NCBI RefSeq assembly: GCF_003668995.1 | Contig: NZ_CP033068.1 | Location: 3,224,001-3,288,000, forward strand | Source of the DNA: Flavobacterium sp. 140616W15 | Lineage (GTDB): Bacteria > Bacteroidota > Bacteroidia > Flavobacteriales > Flavobacteriaceae | Reading direction: 5' to 3' | DNA length: 64,000 bases | Part shown: piece by piece, positions 1-6,824 of the stretch | How positions within the stretch are numbered: the first letter of the stretch is position 1 | Layout: every line of letters begins with the position of its first letter | Made by a program: the position numbers and the translations under genes | The notes under the pieces: generated by a model | Databases searched by the model: none | What the model saw: only the letters and a program-made list of their open reading frames with translations | What the model was told of the DNA's origin: nothing

Positions 1-1396
1 TTTATTCTTATTGTTTTTCAACCAAAATAATGCGCAAGAAAACATACCTACAGATTATCTTTCGAAAGAATTTCACAAAGACAGAAGAGAAGCTTTTAGA
101 AATTTGATGCCCTTAAATTCTGTCGCAATAATTTTTTCGTATCCCGAAAGAAAATTCTCAAGAGATATTAATTATAATTTTCATCAAAATCCTGATTTAT
201 ATTACCTAAGTGGTTACAAAGAACCAGATGCGGTTTTATTATTATTTAAGGAGACACAAGGAAGCGGTGATACTGCTTATAATGAAGTGTTTTTTGTTAG
301 AGAAAAAAATACTGCCCATGAAATGTGGACAGGAAGACGTTTGGGCATAAATGGAACAAAATCTAAATTAGGATTTAAGGCAGTTTACAACGGAAAAGAC
401 TTCAAAGATTTTGATATTGATTTTAAAAAATTTGACAAACTCATTTATGATAAAATCCCAACCGACATTGGCAAAGACTCAAGTGGTTTCGACCTTTTTG
501 GATTATTACAAACATTTAAGACAAAAGCTGCAATTACAAATGAAGATGTCAATTCTTTACTATTATTTGAAAACATCACAGCAACACTACGAGAAATAAA
601 AACCCCTGAAGAGATTGATTTAATGCGTAAATCAGTTAAACTTTCCTGCATTGCACATAATGAAGTCATGAAAGCTATTACTGCTGATATGAGTGAAAAT
701 GAAGCCGATGGTATTCACGCTTATATTCACAGAAAGTATGGAGCAGAAGGAGAAGGCTACCCACCAATTGTGGGTGCTGGAGCCAATGGATGTATCTTGC
801 ATTATGGCGAAAATAATAGCACAAAAATAGACAATCAATTATTATTAATGGATGTAGGTTCAGAATACCATGGTTACTCTGCTGATGTAACTCGAACCAT
901 TCCCGCAAACGGAAAATTCACAGAAGAACAGAAAGCCATTTATCAATTGGTATATGATGCACAAGAAGAAATTTTTAAAATCTGCAAAGAAGGAACCCCA
1001 CTTGCAGATTTAAACATCAAGGCCAAAGAAGTTTTAGCCAAAGGACTACTTAAACTAGGAATCATCAATGATTTAAAAGAAGTAAACATCTACTACCCTC
1101 ACGGATGTTCCCATTTTCTTGGCCTAGACGTTCACGATAAAGGAAATTACAAAGGCCCAACAAGCTTGCTTAAAGAAAACATGGTTATTACAGTTGAACC
1201 AGGAATTTACATTCCAGCAAATAGCAAATGCGATAAAAAATGGTGGAATATAGGCGTACGTATCGAAGATGATATTCTCATAAAAAAAGACTCCTACGAA
1301 AACTTATCTATCGATTCTCCTAGAAAATGGCAAGATATTGAGAAACTAGCTTCTCAAAAAAGCAAATTCAATGAATTCAATCTACCTAAACTATAA
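1..1396 (+). CDS. pepP: Secreted Xaa-Pro aminopeptidase (M24 family), 5' end outside window
   Basis: Hydrolase removing N-terminal residues that precede proline. The reading frame is open to the left edge, and the first residues (LFLLFFNQNNAQ) look like the tail of a signal peptide ending in a NAQ-type cleavage site, so the true start lies outside the window. The TTG at 11 is only the first in-window start codon. An N-terminal aminopeptidase-P domain is followed by the M24 pita-bread domain. Its dinuclear metal ligands are visible: Asp in LLMDVGSEY and in YSADVTRTIP (about residues 279-292), His in GCSHFLGLDVHD (about 366), Glu in VEPGIYI (about 395) and Glu in GVRIEDDI (about 418). A periplasmic or outer-membrane place is inferred from the signal remnant. 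It is followed 48 bp downstream by an oxidoreductase gene on the same strand. Confidence 0.9.
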   Translation, partial: LFLLFFNQNNAQENIPTDYLSKEFHKDRREAFRNLMPLNSVAIIFSYPERKFSRDINYNFHQNPDLYYLSGYKEPDAVLLLFKETQGSGDTAYNEVFFVREKNTAHEMWTGRRLGINGTKSKLGFKAVYNGKDFKDFDIDFKKFDKLIYDKIPTDIGKDSSGFDLFGLLQTFKTKAAITNEDVNSLLLFENITATLREIKTPEEIDLMRKSVKLSCIAHNEVMKAITADMSENEADGIHAYIHRKYGAEGEGYPPIVGAGANGCILHYGENNSTKIDNQLLLMDVGSEYHGYSADVTRTIPANGKFTEEQKAIYQLVYDAQEEIFKICKEGTPLADLNIKAKEVLAKGLLKLGIINDLKEVNIYYPHGCSHFLGLDVHDKGNYKGPTSLLKENMVITVEPGIYIPANSKCDKKWWNIGVRIEDDILIKKDSYENLSIDSPRKWQDIEKLASQKSKFNEFNLPKL

Positions 1397-1444
1397 ACAA
1401 AAATCACTCTCTTCATAAACTTTTACAGCTACAATTAAACAAAA

Positions 1445-2404
1445 ATGAAAGCATTAACTTTTTCCACATTTGGCAATTCCGATGTACTCGAATACATTGA
1501 TATCCCTGATCCGCAATTAAAACACGACGAAATTTTAGTCGAAATGAAAGCCATTGGATTAAATTTTGCAGATGTATATCGTCGAAAAGGAAACTATCAC
1601 CTTAAAGGAAATCCTCCTTTTATAGCTGGTTACGAAGGTTCTGGAATCGTAATAAACACAAACAACCACTCCGAGTTCAAAATTGGAGACAGAATTGCCT
1701 TTGCTGATGTTCCTTTTGCAAATGCAGAACTCGTTGCCGTTAATGTAAATCATGTAATTCCGCTACCAGAAGCAATCGATTTTGAAACAGGAGCTTCTAT
1801 TTTACTACAAGGATTAACTGCGCATTACCTTGCAAAAGATAGTCACAAAACATTAAAAGGAGAAACTGTTATTATTCATGCTGTTGCCGGAGGAGTAGGA
1901 CAATTCCTTACACAAATAAGCAAACTTTTGGGCGCAACCATAATTGGGTTAACCTCATCATCAGATAAAGCTAAAATCGCTATCGAGCAAGGAGCCGATT
2001 ATGTATTCTTATACAATGATAACTGGAAAACATCAATTTTTAAAGTAGCACCAAATGGTGCCGATGTTGTTTACGATAGCATTGGCAGTACCTTAAATGA
2101 TAGTTTCGAAGTAACCAAAAATTGTGGTCAAGTCGTATTTTTCGGAATGGCTGGTGGTGATCCTGAGCCAGTTGATCCAAGAATGCTTATGGATACTTCT
2201 AAAACATTAACTGGTGGCGATTTATGGAGTTATCTAACCACAAAAGAAGAAAGGATTAAAAGAGTCAATCAGCTATTTACATGGATTATCGAAGGAAAAA
2301 TTTCTCTTGCCACACCCACTTCTTTTAAATTATCCGAAGGAAAACAAGCACATGATTATTTAGAAAGCCGAAAAAGCACAGGGAAAATAATTTTGATTCC
2401 GTAA
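1445..2404 (+). CDS. NADPH:quinone oxidoreductase / zinc-independent MDR family
   Basis: Medium-chain dehydrogenase/reductase of 319 aa, the usual size of quinone oxidoreductases. The N-terminal GroES-like domain carries the typical MKALTFSTFGNSDVLEY opening and a GYEGSGIV segment. The Rossmann domain has the NADPH-binding loop AVAGGVGQFLTQISK at about residues 140-154, then VVYDSIGSTL and VVFFGMAGG. The catalytic-zinc cysteines of alcohol dehydrogenases are not evident, which favours a QOR-type NADPH-dependent reductase of quinones or enones in the cytoplasm. The physiological substrate cannot be read from sequence. It lies 48 bp after the aminopeptidase gene and is followed by a terminator-like hairpin. 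Confidence 0.87.
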   Translation: MKALTFSTFGNSDVLEYIDIPDPQLKHDEILVEMKAIGLNFADVYRRKGNYHLKGNPPFIAGYEGSGIVINTNNHSEFKIGDRIAFADVPFANAELVAVNVNHVIPLPEAIDFETGASILLQGLTAHYLAKDSHKTLKGETVIIHAVAGGVGQFLTQISKLLGATIIGLTSSSDKAKIAIEQGADYVFLYNDNWKTSIFKVAPNGADVVYDSIGSTLNDSFEVTKNCGQVVFFGMAGGDPEPVDPRMLMDTSKTLTGGDLWSYLTTKEERIKRVNQLFTWIIEGKISLATPTSFKLSEGKQAHDYLESRKSTGKIILIP

Positions 2405-2410
2405 ATAATC

Positions 2411-2590
2411 TGGGCGTGCCACTAATATAAAAAGGGACTAACTATTGCATCGCTTAGTCGCCCCTTTTTATATTGCTGTCGGGCTTTCACTGCTACTTCG
2501 GTAGCTTAGCTCTATCCCTCATGCGGAACAGTATTCAGTCTCAGCTTTCACTTCTACAGACCTTGTCAAAGTTCTAAACTTTAACAAAGG
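2411..2590. repeat. Probable dispersed flavobacterial intergenic repeat
   Basis: The stretch starts with GGGCGTGCC and continues through GTCGGGCTTTC, CTACTTCGGTAG and ATCCCTCATGCGGAAC, then ends with a palindrome CCTTGTCAAAGTT-cta-AACTTTAACAAAGG (2561-2590). From memory, this GGGCGTGCC...GTCGGGCTTTC...CTATCCCTC architecture and CCTTGTCAAAGTT palindromes recur between genes in Flavobacterium genomes. There is only one copy in this window, so repeat status rests on recall and not on a comparison. No coding potential is seen. Confidence 0.4.
2429..2470 (+). terminator. Hairpin with T-run after the quinone oxidoreductase gene
   Basis: AAAAAGGG plus ACTAA at 2429-2441 pairs with TTAGT (2454-2458) and CCCCTTTTT (2461-2469), with a small CG bulge and a 12-nt loop. 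It begins 24 bp after the stop codon at 2404. It sits inside a longer repeat-like stretch and may be part of that element. Confidence 0.55.
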
Positions 2591-2625
2591 CTATATAAAA
2601 CAATTCATGAATTCGTAGCGACAAG

Positions 2626-3717
2626 CTACAACTGTTCAACTTCAATTTTTGTCAATTCAGATAATTCTAAAATTCTGGCAACATCACTTTTATTTGCCAC
2701 AAAAAACAAATAATTATCTCCGTGCGTATCATAAGTCATTAATTCAAGACCTCTTTTTTCTAAAGCCGATTGAATATAAGGAAACAAATCATGACTATAC
2801 GTTTCTTCAGGATATTCGAAATTAAGATCCTCACCTATCATTTCAGAAATAAAACTCTCAGCATCTTCAGGATCAAATTTCCAATCACTGTTCCAACAAT
2901 CAATACTTTCAAAAAAGGCCCATTGCCCTTCAACTATCGCATGATACTCTGTCGCCTCTTTTTTAAAATTCTTTAAAAGTTTTTTTGACTGTTTTTTAAC
3001 CAATTTTTCATCTACATCTCCTCTAGAAACCAATTTGATAAATTCTTCAAAAGTTTCCTGAGTAACCGCAACTTCTTCTGGCAATAAATTTTCTTGTGAA
3101 GGAAGTGCAACACTATCAGATATTTCAATTCCCATATATTGACAAATCCCCTGCAAGATTCTTTCGAATTCCTTGAATCCTATTTTCTGGATTTCATTTT
3201 TAGGATTATTTACATCAATATATTCCGTATCCAAAATCCCTTTTGTATAATCCAAAAAATAACTGTTATTGTATAAAATTCTGAAATCATTTGTCTCTAA
3301 ACTATTAGTACAACAAAAGAAAATGATAAAATTATGCAAGACATGTTTTAGGTGTTTTTTTGATTCTGGAGTTGGCTCAGAATAAAACTGAATATGAATA
3401 TAATCGTATTCTAATCTCTCTTGTATAACCTCTTCCGAAAGCACTCCGATATCAATCTTTTTATACAATTCATTTAAAACCTCATATGCATTCTTGAAAC
3501 CATTTTTCTTGATTCCATCCCTTCCTTCTTCATGATCAAACGAACTTGGGAATGAATAAAAATTTACAGAAACAGTATCATGAACCCCTTTCATTTTAAA
3601 TTCAACACTATTTACCTCGTTATATAAATAAGAGTAGATGGAATATATAACATCAAAAGAAACAATTGATTTTGGATCATTATTTCTGCCAAAAAAATTA
3701 GAAAAGAAATTTTTCAT
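2626..3717 (-). CDS. Conserved hypothetical protein, possible DUF6630-like C-terminus
   Basis: 363-aa protein without signal peptide or membrane segment, rich in acidic residues, so probably cytoplasmic. The C-terminal half (about residues 215-355) has the segments SIDCWNSDWKFDPEDAES and YDTHGDNYLFFVANK, which remind me of DUF6630-type proteins; that assignment is tentative. The N-terminal half is unrecognised. The gene lies 42 bp downstream of the frameshifted SMI1/KNR4-type gene on the same strand and is probably co-transcribed with it. Small acidic proteins of this kind next to SUKH proteins are often orphan immunity proteins of polymorphic toxin systems, but no toxin is visible here, so the role stays open. 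Confidence 0.6.
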   Translation of the reverse strand: MKNFFSNFFGRNNDPKSIVSFDVIYSIYSYLYNEVNSVEFKMKGVHDTVSVNFYSFPSSFDHEEGRDGIKKNGFKNAYEVLNELYKKIDIGVLSEEVIQERLEYDYIHIQFYSEPTPESKKHLKHVLHNFIIFFCCTNSLETNDFRILYNNSYFLDYTKGILDTEYIDVNNPKNEIQKIGFKEFERILQGICQYMGIEISDSVALPSQENLLPEEVAVTQETFEEFIKLVSRGDVDEKLVKKQSKKLLKNFKKEATEYHAIVEGQWAFFESIDCWNSDWKFDPEDAESFISEMIGEDLNFEYPEETYSHDLFPYIQSALEKRGLELMTYDTHGDNYLFFVANKSDVARILELSELTKIEVEQL

Positions 3718-3759
3718 TACAATTTATTAAGTGATTTAATTTTTAAACGCTAATAAACG

Positions 3760-4457
3760 TTAATTATCTGAATACTCAAAACTAGCATCCATTTTATCAA
3801 ATGGGATAATTTCAACTAATATCTTTTTTAATTCGACATCACTTAATAACCCTCTTTTAGTTTCTTTCGCTTTAGGCAATAAGATTTCATAGTCTATAAT
3901 TTCTCGATTAAATATAGTCTGCAAAATATCATTTTGCTTATCCGTTAGGTACTTTTTATGAGTTTTAAGAACCTTATCAAGATTATCTTTAAACTCCTTG
4001 TCACTTACATCATTATAAATATCTTGATCAGACATATCTGTTAAAAGCATTCTAAAAATAAAATCCTGCATATTCTTTGCTAGATAATTTACTTCATTCG
4101 CATCATGCCAAACAAAAACCACAGGATTCTCTCCATTATTTTCTTCATTTAAAAAAAACAATAATGATCTCCAGCTCCGCTTTGTCCGAATGGTATAAAT
4201 TTGAATTCTTCTTTTATCTGACGATAATCCTCTGGATCTAATAACTCTTCTATTGCTTCATTTACATTATTGAGATCAAGCAACTCAAAATCATAAGAAT
4301 GTAAAAGCAACGGAGGGTTTTCTTTTAATTTAGGATAAACAGTCAAATACCAATCAGGACCATATTCCCCAACAGTAAGCATCCCGTCTAGAGAAAGGTT
4401 CTTATAAATAATTGGATATGTAAATCCATATTTTTCTTCAATATCTAATAACATCAT
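3760..4457 (-). pseudogene. SMI1/KNR4 (SUKH) family protein, broken by a frameshift
   Basis: Two overlapping reading frames form one protein of about 232 aa. The 5' part (4457 to 4149) contains the SUKH core, ending in FIPFGQSGAGDHYCFF. The frame then stops at TAA within T8 (plus-strand A8 at 4151-4158). Adding one T continues it as FFLNEENNGENPVVFVWHD, which runs to 3760. The joined protein keeps the family pattern of FIPFG..GGDxYCFF followed by a VFxWxHD-like strand and a flexible C-terminal half. SUKH proteins are mostly immunity proteins against secreted nuclease toxins or orphan members of that group. Whether the shift is real or a homopolymer miscall cannot be decided here. No promoter was recognised upstream. 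Confidence 0.75.
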
Positions 4458-4470
4458 AATATATATTTAA

Positions 4471-4527
4471 AAAAAATTGCCTGGTAATTAAACCGTAATC
4501 TAAAATTACAATTTAACTACCAAGCAA
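4471..4527 (-). terminator. Rho-independent terminator after the FAD dehydrogenase gene
   Basis: A 16-bp imperfect inverted repeat (4477-4492 with 4512-4527, two mismatches) is followed on the minus strand by T6 (plus A6 at 4471-4476). It starts 44 bp beyond the stop codon at 4571 and lies just upstream of the SUKH gene start at 4457. Confidence 0.75.
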
Positions 4528-4570
4528 CTAAAATAAGAATATTTTTACCGCTATATAAGCATCCCGCAAA

Positions 4571-6130
4571 TTATTTTAAAGCTTCGGCAATCATCAAAGC
4601 ACATTTTTCTCCATCGATAGCTGCCGATATAATTCCGCCAGCATATCCAGCTCCTTCACCGCAAGGATACAACCCTTTTATCTGTAAATGCTCATAAGTT
4701 AATGGATCTCTCGGAATTCTTACTGGTGAAGATGTTCTGCTTTCTGGCGCATGAAGTATTGCTTCATTGGTTAAATAACCACGCATTGATTTACCAAATT
4801 CAGAAAAACCTTCACGTAATATTTGAGATAAGAAACCTGGAAAAACCTGTCCCATTTCTACCGAAGTAGTTCCAGGAACATAAGATGTTTTAGGAATATC
4901 CGATGAAACTTTATTTTGAGTAAAATCAACCATACGTTGTGCCGGAACTTTTTGAGTTTCTCCCGCCAAATGCCAAGCTTTCTGTTCAATACTTTTTTGA
5001 AATTCCATTCCAGCCAAAGCTCCGAATTTAGCAAACGGCTTAAAATCTTCTAATTTTAATTCGATTACAATTCCAGAATTAGCCGTAGCCTGATCTCTTT
5101 TAGAAGGAGACCAACCATTGGTAACTACTTCACCAGGACTTGTAGCACAAGGAGCAATTACACCACCTGGACACATACAAAATGAATACATCCCTCTCCC
5201 TCCCACTTGTTTCACTATAGAATATGGCGCTGGCGGCAAATGCTCTCCACGGTAATCACAACTATATTGTATACTATCTATTAAAGATTGAGGATGCTCG
5301 GCTCTTACACCCAAGGCAAAAGGTTTAGCCTCAATAAAAATTTTCTTTCTATCTAATAGTTCAAAAATATCACGAGCAGAATGCCCCGTTGCTAATATTA
5401 ACTTATTAGCATTTATCGTATCTCCATTTTGAGTTACAACTCCTTGAACTTCGTTATTTTTCAAAAGAATATCAGTCACTCGGGTTTCAAATAAAACCTG
5501 ACCTCCATATTCAATAATTTTCTCTCTAATATCCTGAATAATCTTTGGCAACTTATTAGTTCCAATATGCGGATGCGCTTCTATCAAAATATCTTCAGAA
5601 GCACCAAAAGCCACAAATAACTCAAGAATCCTTGTTACATCTCCACGTTTTTTTGAACGAGTATATAATTTACCATCTGAGTATGTTCCTGCCCCACCTT
5701 CTCCAAAACAATAATTAGAATCTTCATTTACAAAATGCTCTGTGTTTATTGCTTTTAAATCTCTTCGACGACCACGAACATCTTTTCCTCTTTCAAGTAC
5801 AATTGGTTTCAATCCTAATTCTATTAATTGTAAAGCTGCAAAAAGACCCGCAGGACCTGCTCCCACAACAATTACTTCTTGTGCTCCCGATACATTTTTG
5901 TAATCTGGAATTTCAAATTTAACTGGCTTAAAAACTTCATCTTGCAAATAAATCATCACTTTCAGATTGATTTTTATTGCTTTCTGTCGGGCATCAATCG
6001 AACGCTTTAAAATAGATACATGTTGAATTTCCTTTGGAGAAACCTTAATTTGTTTCGACAAATGTTCTTTTAGCAACAACTCGTTTGCGGCTATTTCGGG
6101 CGATACTTGAAGTAAAAGTTCTCTTGGCAT
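4571..6130 (-). CDS. FAD-dependent dehydrogenase (COG2509-type)
   Basis: 519-aa flavoprotein. An N-terminal region of about 90 residues precedes the dinucleotide-binding motif VIVVGAGPAGLFAALQ (about residues 86-101), and the ADP-ribose-contacting Glu follows at the end of IVLERG. Other family hallmarks are CFGEGGAGTYSDGKLYTR, ILATGHSARDIF, FALGVRAEHPQ, the Cys-rich SFCMCPGGVIAPCAT, and the C-terminal FAD-closing YPCGEGAGYAGGI. This is the uncharacterised COG2509 family of bacterial oxidoreductases; the substrate is unknown. It appears monocistronic: a clear terminator follows and a repeat-filled region lies upstream. The ATG at 6130 fits the family's N-terminus. Confidence 0.85.
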   Translation of the reverse strand: MPRELLLQVSPEIAANELLLKEHLSKQIKVSPKEIQHVSILKRSIDARQKAIKINLKVMIYLQDEVFKPVKFEIPDYKNVSGAQEVIVVGAGPAGLFAALQLIELGLKPIVLERGKDVRGRRRDLKAINTEHFVNEDSNYCFGEGGAGTYSDGKLYTRSKKRGDVTRILELFVAFGASEDILIEAHPHIGTNKLPKIIQDIREKIIEYGGQVLFETRVTDILLKNNEVQGVVTQNGDTINANKLILATGHSARDIFELLDRKKIFIEAKPFALGVRAEHPQSLIDSIQYSCDYRGEHLPPAPYSIVKQVGGRGMYSFCMCPGGVIAPCATSPGEVVTNGWSPSKRDQATANSGIVIELKLEDFKPFAKFGALAGMEFQKSIEQKAWHLAGETQKVPAQRMVDFTQNKVSSDIPKTSYVPGTTSVEMGQVFPGFLSQILREGFSEFGKSMRGYLTNEAILHAPESRTSSPVRIPRDPLTYEHLQIKGLYPCGEGAGYAGGIISAAIDGEKCALMIAEALK

Positions 6131-6207
6131 TTTGTTTTATTTATTCAATTAGCTTTTCTATTTATGAAAAGAACGTGCAAAAATAACATTTTGAACTGAC
6201 TTTATAT

Positions 6208-6356
6208 AATTAACCGCAAAGTGCGCTAAGTTTTTTTTAAAGTTATGTTTTTACAAAACACAAAGTTCGCAAAGCTAGATCAACACAAAGCTTTGCGAAC
6301 TTTGTGTTTTCTATACATGAAATAAAATTAGCTCTTTGCGCACTTTGCGGTTAATT
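6208..6356. repeat. Nested double palindrome (two hairpins, one inside the other)
   Basis: The outer arms are a perfect 19-bp inverted repeat (6208-6226 with 6338-6356, AATTAACCGCAAAGTGCGC). The inner arms are a perfect 22-bp inverted repeat (6255-6276 with 6289-6310, core CACAAAGTTCGCAAAGC). Both arms share the ACCGCAAAGT / CACAAAGTTCGCAAAG word family that I remember as a common flavobacterial intergenic repeat. This element fills most of the 300-bp gap between the divergent genes at 6130 and 6431; otherwise that gap holds only a promoter element. Confidence 0.8.
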
Positions 6357-6394
6357 CCACAATAAGTTTTTCAGTCTTCATAAGAAAGACTTTG

Positions 6395-6402
6395 TACCTT
6401 TG
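6395..6402 (+). promoter_or_regulatory. -7 promoter element TACCTTTG
   Basis: TACCTTTG matches the Bacteroidota -7 consensus TAnnTTTG and lies 28 bp before the ATG at 6431. A clear -33 TTG at the right spacing was not seen, so this is a partial match. Confidence 0.5.
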
Positions 6403-6430
6403 CCTCATTGAAACTTTGTACCTATAAATA

Positions 6431-6676
6431 ATGTCAAGAAAAATAAAACTAATATGGGATTTCCGTGGTCCTGCCTCAGCAAAAACTGCAGAACATCATG
6501 AGATTCATTTAAAAGAATTCATTGCTATCGAAAAGCTACCTTTGAATATAACTGGATTTACAATCCTAAACGATATGTATGCTATTGCCTATATGGTTGT
6601 AACCGATGAAAACATGATTCAGGTACGTGATGCTTTAAAACCGCACCGAGGGGAAGTATTCCCTGAGACTTCTTAG
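6431..6676 (+). CDS. Small conserved hypothetical protein
   Basis: 81-aa protein (MSRKIKLIWDFRGPASA...), no signal peptide, no membrane segment, no cysteine. The sequence looks like a compact ferredoxin-like alpha/beta fold, with WDFRG, HEIHLKEF and ITGFTILNDMYAIAYMVV strands, but I do not recognise a named family. Good support for a real gene comes from the promoter element 28 bp upstream, an ATG start and the compact ORF. It is monocistronic, convergent with recQ, with a hairpin-rich spacer between them. Function unknown. Confidence 0.65.
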   Translation: MSRKIKLIWDFRGPASAKTAEHHEIHLKEFIAIEKLPLNITGFTILNDMYAIAYMVVTDENMIQVRDALKPHRGEVFPETS

Positions 6677-6760
6677 TTTGCAGTCACATTTTTCAGTCGC
6701 AGTACTGAACTTGATTCAAAACAACAGTTGCAGTTTTCAGTTGCAGTGCAGAACTTGAAA

Positions 6761-6818
6761 CAAAAAAACAGTCGCAGTTATAATCTCAGTAAAACTGAAA
6801 ACTAAAAACTGCGACTGT
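6761..6818 (-). terminator. Terminator of recQ, shared with the convergent small gene
   Basis: A perfect 12-bp inverted repeat ACAGTCGCAGTT (6768-6779) / AACTGCGACTGT (6807-6818) lies just after the recQ stop at 6825, followed on the minus strand by T7 (plus A7 at 6762-6768). The wider 6677-6824 spacer contains several degenerate CAGTCGCAGT / CAGTTGCAGT words; the same word forms the lptB terminator at 12,133. Confidence 0.65.
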
Positions 6819-6824
6819 ACACTT

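Noticed and set aside
6677..6824. CRISPR-like array suggested by repeated CAGTCGCAGT words
   Set aside because: The words are degenerate, 10-12 bp and irregularly spaced; they form terminator hairpins (also at 12133), not repeats with uniform spacers.
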